From the NCBI GenBank assembly GCA_044507115.1, contig JBIQJZ010000129.1:1-10640 (forward strand): 10,640 nt of DNA. Direction: 5' to 3'. Of the stretch, positions 5,411 through 10,640 are shown piece by piece (position 1 is the stretch's first letter; every line of letters begins with the position of its first letter). Below the pieces are notes generated by a model. It had not been told where the DNA came from and searched no databases. It saw only the letters and a list, made by a program, of their open reading frames with translations. Source of the DNA: Chryseosolibacter sp044507115 (GTDB lineage Bacteria; Bacteroidota; Bacteroidia; Cytophagales; Cyclobacteriaceae). Both the position numbers and the translations under genes were made by a program.

Positions 5411-6643
5411 ATGAAAAATTACGTATACTGCCTCATGTTTGCTTTTGGACTTTGTGCATGCGGACCCGCGGAGAAAGGGGAACGCATCCCTGTTGTATCT
5501 CCATTCGACGATGACGTCGACTTTCTCCGGAAGTATTCGGACGTTATCGTACTGAAGGATCCGAATGGGAGTGCAAGGGTCGCCGTCATGCCTGGGCTTC
5601 AGGCACGCGTGATAACCAGCACCTCCGGTCCGCCGGACAATCTTAGTTATGGATGGATCAACCGGTCGTTTTTCGAGGCGGGCGACACATCCGTTCACAT
5701 GAACGCCTTTGGAGGAGAGGAGCGGATTTGGCTCGGGCCAGAAGGCGGTCAGTTCTCGATCTTTTTTGCACCCGACAGCGCGTTCACGTTTGAAAACTGG
5801 CATACGCCCCGGGTCATCGACCTCGACGCATGGGAAGTCGTTAGCCAATCGGAACAATCAGCGTCGTTCAGGAAGAACGCGACGCTGACAAATTACTCGG
5901 GTACCGAATTCACTATCACAATGAGGAGACAGATAAATGTTGTCGGTCGTCGGGAATCGCTCAGCATGCTTGGCCTCTCTCCTGACCTTGACCTCTCGTG
6001 TGTCGCCTACCAATCAGTGAACGAACTTGAGAACGCCGGCACTGAAGCGTGGAGCAAACAAACGGGGCTCTTGTCTATCTGGCTACTGGGAATGTTCAAT
6101 CCATCTCCAAACGTAACGATGGTGATCCCCTTCGTTCCCGGCCCTGCCCACACATTGGGACCGATCGTCAACGACGAATATTTCGGCAAAGTACCGGAAG
6201 ATCGATTGAAGATCACCGACAGTGTATTGTACTTCCGCGGCGACGGCCAACACCGCAGCAAAATCGGAGTCTCTCCGGCGCGGGCCCGGGATGTGATGGG
6301 CAGCTACGATGCCGCCAGTGGCACGTTGACAATCGTAAAGTATACAAAAGGCGCACCTGACGATGACTACGTCAACTCAACGTGGGAGATCCAGAGGTTT
6401 CCGTACAACGGCGATGTCGTGAACGCGTACAATGATGGCCCACCGTCGCCTGGAGCCAAACCGATGGGGCCGTTCTACGAACTGGAAAGTTCCTCACCTG
6501 CCCGTCCGCTGAGTCCGGGAGAAGCAGTCCGTCATGTACAGACCACGCTGCACATTCAGGGAAAGAAGTCCACGCTGGACGAAGTGGCGAAGACCGTTTT
6601 CGGGGTATCGCTCGAAGAGATCCAGCGTGTATTCACGCCCTGA
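5411..6643 (+). CDS. DUF6786-type lipoprotein
   Basis: A 410-residue protein starting at ATG 5411. Residues 1-17 are a lipoprotein signal peptide, MKNYVYCLMFAFGLCAC, with lipobox L-C-A-C and Cys17 as the lipidation site, so the protein is anchored in the outer membrane. An in-frame GTG at 5384 would add nine residues before it and is less likely. The conserved core VHMNAFGGEERIWLGPEGGQF (positions 95-115), followed by FTFENWHTPRVID (125-137) and later NYSGTEFTITMRRQ, matches my memory of the DUF6786 family of Bacteroidota and Planctomycetota, which resembles galactose-mutarotase-like beta-sandwich proteins; I could not test this. No enzymatic activity can be assigned. It follows the CBM9-like gene, and both products are exported, which suggests a shared role in handling an extracellular or periplasmic sugar. 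It ends 15 bases from the convergent aldehyde dehydrogenase gene. Confidence 0.75.
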   Translation: MKNYVYCLMFAFGLCACGPAEKGERIPVVSPFDDDVDFLRKYSDVIVLKDPNGSARVAVMPGLQARVITSTSGPPDNLSYGWINRSFFEAGDTSVHMNAFGGEERIWLGPEGGQFSIFFAPDSAFTFENWHTPRVIDLDAWEVVSQSEQSASFRKNATLTNYSGTEFTITMRRQINVVGRRESLSMLGLSPDLDLSCVAYQSVNELENAGTEAWSKQTGLLSIWLLGMFNPSPNVTMVIPFVPGPAHTLGPIVNDEYFGKVPEDRLKITDSVLYFRGDGQHRSKIGVSPARARDVMGSYDAASGTLTIVKYTKGAPDDDYVNSTWEIQRFPYNGDVVNAYNDGPPSPGAKPMGPFYELESSSPARPLSPGEAVRHVQTTLHIQGKKSTLDEVAKTVFGVSLEEIQRVFTP

Positions 6644-6655
6644 CGATACCGTCAG
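6640..6655. other. Small hairpin between convergent genes
   Basis: CTGACG-ATAC-CGTCAG is a perfect 6-bp stem with a 4-base loop. It overlaps the lipoprotein stop (TGA 6641-6643) and sits in the 15-bp convergent gap. No T-tract follows on either strand, so it is at best a weak bidirectional terminator or an mRNA-end stabiliser. Confidence 0.3.
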
Positions 6656-6658
6656 CTA

Positions 6659-8233
6659 CTAGTCCCTTCCGAGTTTGCCATCGACCATCCTGACGATACC
6701 AAGAGGATTCCCATCCTTCAATTCGTCCGGCAGGATCGACTGGGGAAAACTCTGATAGCACACCGGGCGCGAAAACCTACGGATCGCGTCAGTGCCAACG
6801 GATGTGCTACGGGCATCCGTCGTGGCAGGGAAAGGTCCCCCGTGAACCATTGCGTGAGTTACTTCGACGCCGGTGGGGTAACCGTTAATGATCAGTCGCC
6901 CGACCTTCTGTTCCAGGATTGCAATGAGGTCGCGGTACTCCTCCAGGTCGTTCCCTGCTGCGTGGATAGTGGCCGTAAGGTGACCATTTAGCTGTCTCGC
7001 GATATGCAGCAGCTGATCTTTTCCGCTTGCAGTGACCGCCAGGGTGGATGGACCAAAAACCTCTTCTTCAAGCTCGTGATCAGAAAGAAAAACATCTCCC
7101 GTTGCCTGGAGCAGGTATGCCGGGGCGTAGCAGCCATTGTCCGCTGATTTGCCCTTAGCAAGCGTCTTCACGCCGGTGTTCCCGGCCAATCGCTCTACTC
7201 CTGCCTGGTAAGCTTCCTGTATATTGGATGTCAACATCACCCCCGGAGCAGTTTCCCCAAGGGAGCCCGCGAGCGACTTCAAAAACTCCTCTTCATCGGT
7301 GTGATAAAACACCAAACCGGGGTTTGTACAGAACTGTCCGACACCAAGTGTAACCGATGCCGCAAGGTCTTTGGCGATGGTGGCTTTGCGTTCGCGCATC
7401 GCCTCTGGCAGAATGAATACCGGATTCGTGCTGCCCATCTCGGCGTACACCGGAATCGGCACGGGGCGGCTATTGGCAGCATCGAAAATCGCCTTGCCTC
7501 CACGATACGAACCAGTGAAACCGATAGCCTGAATCAGCGGATGGTTAACAATTGCGAGTCCGACTGCAGTCGATTTCCCATGTACCATCGAAAATACACC
7601 AGCTGGCATCCCTGTCCGTTCCGCCGCCCGAGCGATTGCCAGTCCCACCATCTCGCACGTTCCTGGATGTGCCGGGTGGGCCTTGAATACTACCGGGCAA
7701 CCCGCGGCCAGTGCCGATGTTGTATCGCCGCCCGCAACCGAGAACGCCAGCGGGAAGTTGCTCGCACCGAAAACGCCGACCGGACCAATCGCCTTTTGCA
7801 TGCTGCGGATGTCAGCCTTGGGAGGCGTGCGCTCCGTGTCCGCATGATCCACACGGGCATCCACCCACGAGCCATCCCGCAAATAGTTGGCAAATAACTT
7901 TAGCTGGTTCACAGTTCTTCCCCGTTCTCCTTTAAGGCGTGCTTCTGGCAATCCAGTCTCTTCCTGACAACGCACAATCAGATCATCGCCTGCTGAGATA
8001 ATTTCCTCAGCAATCGCGTCCAGAAACACCGCTCGTTCAGCGCCTGTCTTCAGTCGATAAAATTCAAAAGCCGCGGCGGCAGCTTCAACAGCACGCCCGA
8101 CTTCACCCTTGGTGGCTTCGCGAAAACCCGGTTCAAGTTTTTGCTTGTTAGCAGGGTTCTCCGCGTGAAATGTGGTCGTGCCTTCTCCTGAAAGTGATCC
8201 TCCAATGATATTGTTACCAGATAGCTTAGTCAT
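6659..8233 (-). CDS. Alpha-ketoglutaric semialdehyde dehydrogenase (NADP+ aldehyde dehydrogenase)
   Basis: A 524-residue cytoplasmic aldehyde dehydrogenase. The closest recognisable type is the KGSADH group, which oxidises 2-ketoglutarate semialdehyde to 2-ketoglutarate with NAD(P)+. Diagnostic stretches are GPVGVFGASNFPLAFSVAGG (150-169, with Asn159), the cofactor-binding VVFKAHPAHPGT (181-192, Lys184), IGFTGSYRGGKAIFD (237-251), YAEMGSTNPVF (263-273, general base Glu265) and GQFCTNPGLVF (299-309, nucleophile Cys302). Catalytic residues and full length are intact. The phrase FGASNFPLAFS and the EMGS rather than ELGG form around the glutamate separate this group from ordinary betaine- or succinate-semialdehyde dehydrogenases. 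It starts 21 bases after the FAH-family gene on the same strand, with a purine-rich GAAGAAGAA before the ATG, so the two form an operon. Together they would carry out consecutive last steps of oxidative pentose or sugar-acid breakdown. An alternative substrate, such as another semialdehyde from galactarate/glucarate or hydroxyproline routes, is possible. Confidence 0.88.
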   Translation of the reverse strand: MTKLSGNNIIGGSLSGEGTTTFHAENPANKQKLEPGFREATKGEVGRAVEAAAAAFEFYRLKTGAERAVFLDAIAEEIISAGDDLIVRCQEETGLPEARLKGERGRTVNQLKLFANYLRDGSWVDARVDHADTERTPPKADIRSMQKAIGPVGVFGASNFPLAFSVAGGDTTSALAAGCPVVFKAHPAHPGTCEMVGLAIARAAERTGMPAGVFSMVHGKSTAVGLAIVNHPLIQAIGFTGSYRGGKAIFDAANSRPVPIPVYAEMGSTNPVFILPEAMRERKATIAKDLAASVTLGVGQFCTNPGLVFYHTDEEEFLKSLAGSLGETAPGVMLTSNIQEAYQAGVERLAGNTGVKTLAKGKSADNGCYAPAYLLQATGDVFLSDHELEEEVFGPSTLAVTASGKDQLLHIARQLNGHLTATIHAAGNDLEEYRDLIAILEQKVGRLIINGYPTGVEVTHAMVHGGPFPATTDARSTSVGTDAIRRFSRPVCYQSFPQSILPDELKDGNPLGIVRMVDGKLGRD

Positions 8234-8254
8234 GTCTCGTATTCTTCTTCAAAC

Positions 8255-9076
8255 TTATTCAACTGTGTTAACTAATGTTCCGATCGAGTCGATCGTTATG
8301 CGTATTTCATCTCCTTGCTGCAGTGTGAAATCACTTGGCGGAACAATGCCGGTACCGGTCATTAACAGGCACCCGTGTTCAAATGTGGTTTCCTGGTAGA
8401 GGTAGGATACCAGTTCATCGAAAGATCGTTTGATCTGGCTGATCTCCGTGCGGCCTTCGAATACCTTCTGCCCCCGGATGATCTCGAGGCCAATGGCAGT
8501 ATCGGATGGAAGGGGGCTATCGGTCACAAAGATGCAAGGCCCGACTGACGCGCTCTTGTCATAGCATTTCGCCTGGGGAAGATAGAGGGGATTCTCACCC
8601 TCAATACTTCTCGAACTCATATCATTGCCGGCGGTGTAACCGACAATCTTACCGTTGCGGGTAATTACCAGGGTAAGTTCGGGCTCGGGAACATCCCAGG
8701 TTGAGTCCTTTCGTATGCGAACCGTATCACCAGGGCCGACAGCCCGATACGCTGGACTTTTGAAAAACAACTCCGGACGAGCTGCCTCGTAAACGCGCGC
8801 GTAGAAGTCGCCTCCCCCGGCGTCCTTGGACTCCTCCTGTCTACCGACTTTGCTGCGGAAGTAGGTTACACCCGCCGCCCATATCTCCTGCTTCCCAACC
8901 GGCGGAAGAAGGCGTCCACTCAGAAGATCATCCTGTGATTTAGAATCATCGCCGATTTTTGCAAGCCTCGCGTAAAGGTTATCATCGTTGATAAGTTCAT
9001 CCCAGTCGGCTTGCACAACGTACTGCGCGTTATTCTTCAGCAGTACGGCACCCTTTGTTGTCTTGTATAGCTTCAT
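8255..9076 (-). CDS. FAH-family 2-keto-3-deoxy-pentonate dehydratase (probable)
   Basis: A 273-residue cytoplasmic enzyme of the fumarylacetoacetate hydrolase superfamily. It most resembles the dehydratase branch (Sulfolobus KdaD-like), which converts a 2-keto-3-deoxy-pentonate to alpha-ketoglutaric semialdehyde. The N-terminal ~60 residues precede EIWAAGVTYFRS (64-75), typical of this branch. The Mg2+ site is visible as VPEPELTLV (Glu131, Glu133) and GNDMSSRSIEGENPLYLPQAK (Asp152, Lys170). From memory these correspond to Glu143, Glu145, Asp164 and Lys182 of the archaeal enzyme, a constant offset of 12. The C-terminal part has LMTGTGIVPPSDFTLQQGD, the usual end of the FAH fold. I chose ATG 9076 because the longer frame would need a TTG at 9091; the upstream ACGGAAACA is A-rich rather than a Shine-Dalgarno. 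The aldehyde dehydrogenase gene follows 21 bases downstream and would use its product. Other FAH-family hydrolases or decarboxylases are possible, but pairing with a KGSADH argues for the dehydratase. Stereochemistry (xylonate or arabinonate derived) is not readable. Confidence 0.82.
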   Translation of the reverse strand: MKLYKTTKGAVLLKNNAQYVVQADWDELINDDNLYARLAKIGDDSKSQDDLLSGRLLPPVGKQEIWAAGVTYFRSKVGRQEESKDAGGGDFYARVYEAARPELFFKSPAYRAVGPGDTVRIRKDSTWDVPEPELTLVITRNGKIVGYTAGNDMSSRSIEGENPLYLPQAKCYDKSASVGPCIFVTDSPLPSDTAIGLEIIRGQKVFEGRTEISQIKRSFDELVSYLYQETTFEHGCLLMTGTGIVPPSDFTLQQGDEIRITIDSIGTLVNTVE

Positions 9077-9112
9077 TGTTTCCGTTTTCAATCACTAGAT
9101 GATAGCGAGGTT

Positions 9113-9120
9113 CAAATCTA
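9113..9120 (-). promoter_or_regulatory. Candidate -7 element of the dehydratase/dehydrogenase operon
   Basis: Read leftward, TAGATTTG matches the Bacteroidota -7 consensus TAnnTTTG exactly. It would start a transcript with a leader of about 30 bases before ATG 9076. No TTTG or TTG is seen at the usual -33 distance, so an activator-dependent promoter or a chance match are both possible. Confidence 0.4.
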
Positions 9121-9142
9121 TCGCTTTCCGCAACAGGGCAGA

Positions 9143-9186
9143 CCTCGACATTGCGTCCGGTAAGTAAGAATTTGCGCCCGTCGAGG
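9143..9186. repeat. Intergenic element, copy 2, bounded by a 7-bp inverted repeat
   Basis: Bases 9156-9186 (TCCGG, TAAGTAAGAATTTGCGCC, CGTCGAGG) repeat the element at 4546-4575. In this copy the terminal GTCGAGG (9180-9186) also has an inverted partner CCTCGAC at 9143-9149, 30 bases away, making a possible hairpin or operator not present in copy 1. The copy lies in the 245-bp region between the divergent dehydratase operon and the outer-membrane receptor gene. The rest of that region holds an A8 run (9292-9299) and a TACTTTCG at 9304-9311, one mismatch from the -7 consensus but very close to the receptor ATG. Confidence 0.5.
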
Positions 9187-9321
9187 AACAACCAACCCGA
9201 ATCATCATCACAGCGGCCCAAAGTAGCAAATTATTTCGACAGCCGCCCCCCACCCGCGTGCACCGCCTGTTAAAAACCTCCCGTGTAATCGAAAAAAAAG
9301 CGGTACTTTCGGCGCTCGAAA

Positions 9322-10640
9322 ATGCAACGTATGGCCAAAATTCCCGCTCTTGCACTCCTGATTCTGCTCTCCAGCTATACCTCTTTCGAAGTGTTTGCGC
9401 AGACAGCAGGAAAAGCCGTGGTCACTGGCCGTGTGCTGGATTCGCTGTCTTCGAATCCATTAGGTTTTGCAAGCATCCGGGTCTTCGAAACGCAGGGCGA
9501 AAAACTGATCAACGGAAATATCACCGACGAAGCCGGTAACTTTTCCGTCGACATACCTTACGGACACTATTTTGCCGTCATCGAGTTCATGGGCTATAAC
9601 CCGTATAGAACGGCGGAATTTTCTGTCGACGGACAACGCGACGAACACAGTCTTGGGCCAGTGCGCCTGAATACATCGGTCAACACGCTGAGTGAGGTTG
9701 TCGTGCAGGCCGAGAAAAGTTCTATGGAGCTTTCGCTGGACAAGAAGATCTTTAATGTCGGGAAGGATCTGGCCAACGCAGGGGGCACAGCTACCGCCAT
9801 CCTGATGAATATTCCGTCGGTGCAAGTAGACCCCGAAGGTGGAGTCAGGCTCCGCGGCAGTAATAACGTCCGCATCCTGATTGATGGTAAACCCTCCGGG
9901 TTGGTCAGTTTCAAAGGTGGAAGCGGATTGCAACAACTTCCGGCGAGCATGATCGAACGCGTCGAAGTTATCACCAATCCCTCGGCCCGATACGAAGCGG
10001 AAGGCATGGCCGGGATCATAAACATTGTATTGCGCAAGGAGCGCAATCAGGGCTTCAATGGTTCGTTTGAACTCATCACGGGTTGGCCGGCAAACTTCGG
10101 CGGCGCAGCTAACCTGAACTACCGCCATCGAAAAGTGAATTTCTTCATCAACTACGGCATCGCTTATCGCATACAACCAAGCGTCGGATCGCTGTACCAG
10201 GAAGTATACGGATTGGAAACGATGTATCATCGCCAACAGAACAATGCGGAAATCACGGGCTTCAACAACAACATACGCGGTGGAATCGACATCTTTTTCA
10301 CCGAAACAAACATCCTCACCGGCTCTTATTTGTTCAGGCGAAGCGATGTCAGAAGAATCACCGACATCAACTACGAAAATTTTCGTCACACGCTGACAAA
10401 CCTCGACAGCATCGAAATGCGACGCCAGGACGAAGATGAAGCTGAACCGAACTCGGAATACTCACTCATCTACAAGAAGACATTCCCGCAGAAGGATCAC
10501 GAACTACTTGCAGAAGTTAAGTTTTTAGACAATTGGGAAAGTTCGTATCAGCTGTTTACACACCGCTATTTCAACCCAGACCGTGTTGAAGATTTTGACC
10601 GGGGGAGACTTGAAAGATCCATTAATGACGAGTACGAAAA
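9322..10640 (+). CDS. Outer-membrane beta-barrel TonB-dependent receptor (3' partial)
   Basis: An open frame runs from ATG 9322 to the window end without a stop (439 full codons). Residues 1-27 are a signal peptide ending EVFAQ; ATG 9331 is an alternative start. Residues about 33-105 form a carboxypeptidase-regulatory-like beta-sandwich (VVTGRVLDSLSSNPLGFASI, then ITDEAGNFSVDIPYG and FMGYNPY). LSEVVVQA (123-130) leads into the plug, with LMNIPSVQVDPEGGVRLRGS (161-180), VRILIDGKPSG (183-193) and IERVEVITNPSARYEAEGMA (211-230) followed by GIINIVLRK (231-239). After about 245, alternating aromatic/polar strands (NYRHRKVNFFINYGIAYR) begin the barrel, of the outer-membrane beta-barrel (OMP_b-brl_3) type rather than a SusC. 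The protein would be an outer-membrane TonB-dependent transporter; family members usually reach about 750-900 residues, so roughly half is missing. No SusD partner or sigma/anti-sigma pair is present on the visible side. It is divergent from the dehydratase/dehydrogenase operon, which may hint at a sugar-acid substrate but does not prove it. Confidence 0.9.
   Translation, partial: MQRMAKIPALALLILLSSYTSFEVFAQTAGKAVVTGRVLDSLSSNPLGFASIRVFETQGEKLINGNITDEAGNFSVDIPYGHYFAVIEFMGYNPYRTAEFSVDGQRDEHSLGPVRLNTSVNTLSEVVVQAEKSSMELSLDKKIFNVGKDLANAGGTATAILMNIPSVQVDPEGGVRLRGSNNVRILIDGKPSGLVSFKGGSGLQQLPASMIERVEVITNPSARYEAEGMAGIINIVLRKERNQGFNGSFELITGWPANFGGAANLNYRHRKVNFFINYGIAYRIQPSVGSLYQEVYGLETMYHRQQNNAEITGFNNNIRGGIDIFFTETNILTGSYLFRRSDVRRITDINYENFRHTLTNLDSIEMRRQDEDEAEPNSEYSLIYKKTFPQKDHELLAEVKFLDNWESSYQLFTHRYFNPDRVEDFDRGRLERSINDEYE

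Noticed and set aside
5264..5857. 197-residue - strand open frame across the CBM9/lipoprotein boundary
   Set aside because: It spans two well-supported + strand genes and the intergenic space between them, and shows no domain or signal.
7301..7897. 198-residue + strand and neighbouring small open frames opposite the aldehyde dehydrogenase
   Set aside because: Complementary to conserved catalytic stretches of the dehydrogenase; composition is cysteine/arginine-rich and random-looking.
9460..10389. Long open frame (309 residues) on the - strand
   Set aside because: It lies entirely antisense to the receptor gene, whose + strand frame has clear signal peptide, regulatory-like and plug motifs. 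The antisense product has no recognisable domain.

Overview
The window looks like chromosomal DNA of a free-living Bacteroidota bacterium, probably from the Cytophagales/Chitinophagales side. This rests on gene content and style: an outer-membrane beta-barrel TonB receptor with an N-terminal carboxypeptidase-regulatory-like domain, a CBM9-like secreted protein followed by a DUF6786-type lipoprotein, sugar-porter and rhomboid variants of the kind found in that phylum, almost no Shine-Dalgarno sequences, and promoter-like TAnnTTTG elements. Base composition is close to balanced. No phage, insertion sequence, CRISPR array, rRNA or tRNA was found, and most of the window is ordinary metabolic and envelope gene content.

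Layout. Positions 2-539 (+) hold an unrecognised secreted acidic coiled-coil protein, cut by the window edge and by a 10-N assembly gap, and closed by a strong intrinsic terminator at 552-590. Positions 4459-592 (-) carry three genes read leftward: a rhomboid-type intramembrane serine protease, a citramalate/2-isopropylmalate synthase whose pocket residues favour citramalate synthase (first step of the pyruvate route to isoleucine), and a sugar-porter MFS transporter. The gap between the synthase and the transporter is filled by nine copies of a 7-bp unit, plus an inverted unit that supplies the synthase stop codon. Positions 4623-6643 (+) hold the CBM9-like protein and the DUF6786-type lipoprotein, divergent from the rhomboid gene. 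Positions 9076-6659 (-) hold a two-gene operon: an FAH-family 2-keto-3-deoxy-pentonate dehydratase and an alpha-ketoglutaric semialdehyde dehydrogenase. Divergent from it, at 9322, an outer-membrane receptor gene runs off the right edge.

How the genes may work together. The FAH-family protein and the aldehyde dehydrogenase would catalyse two consecutive last steps of non-phosphorylating (Weimberg-type) oxidation of a pentose or sugar acid: 2-keto-3-deoxypentonate to alpha-ketoglutaric semialdehyde to alpha-ketoglutarate. The sugar porter, CBM9-like protein, lipoprotein and TonB receptor could serve carbohydrate capture and uptake, but that link is inferred from proximity only. The upstream pathway enzymes (sugar dehydrogenase, lactonase, first dehydratase) are not in the window. 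The less ordinary signals are non-coding: the heptanucleotide array, a ~30-bp element shared by the two divergent intergenic regions, and several small hairpins at gene boundaries.
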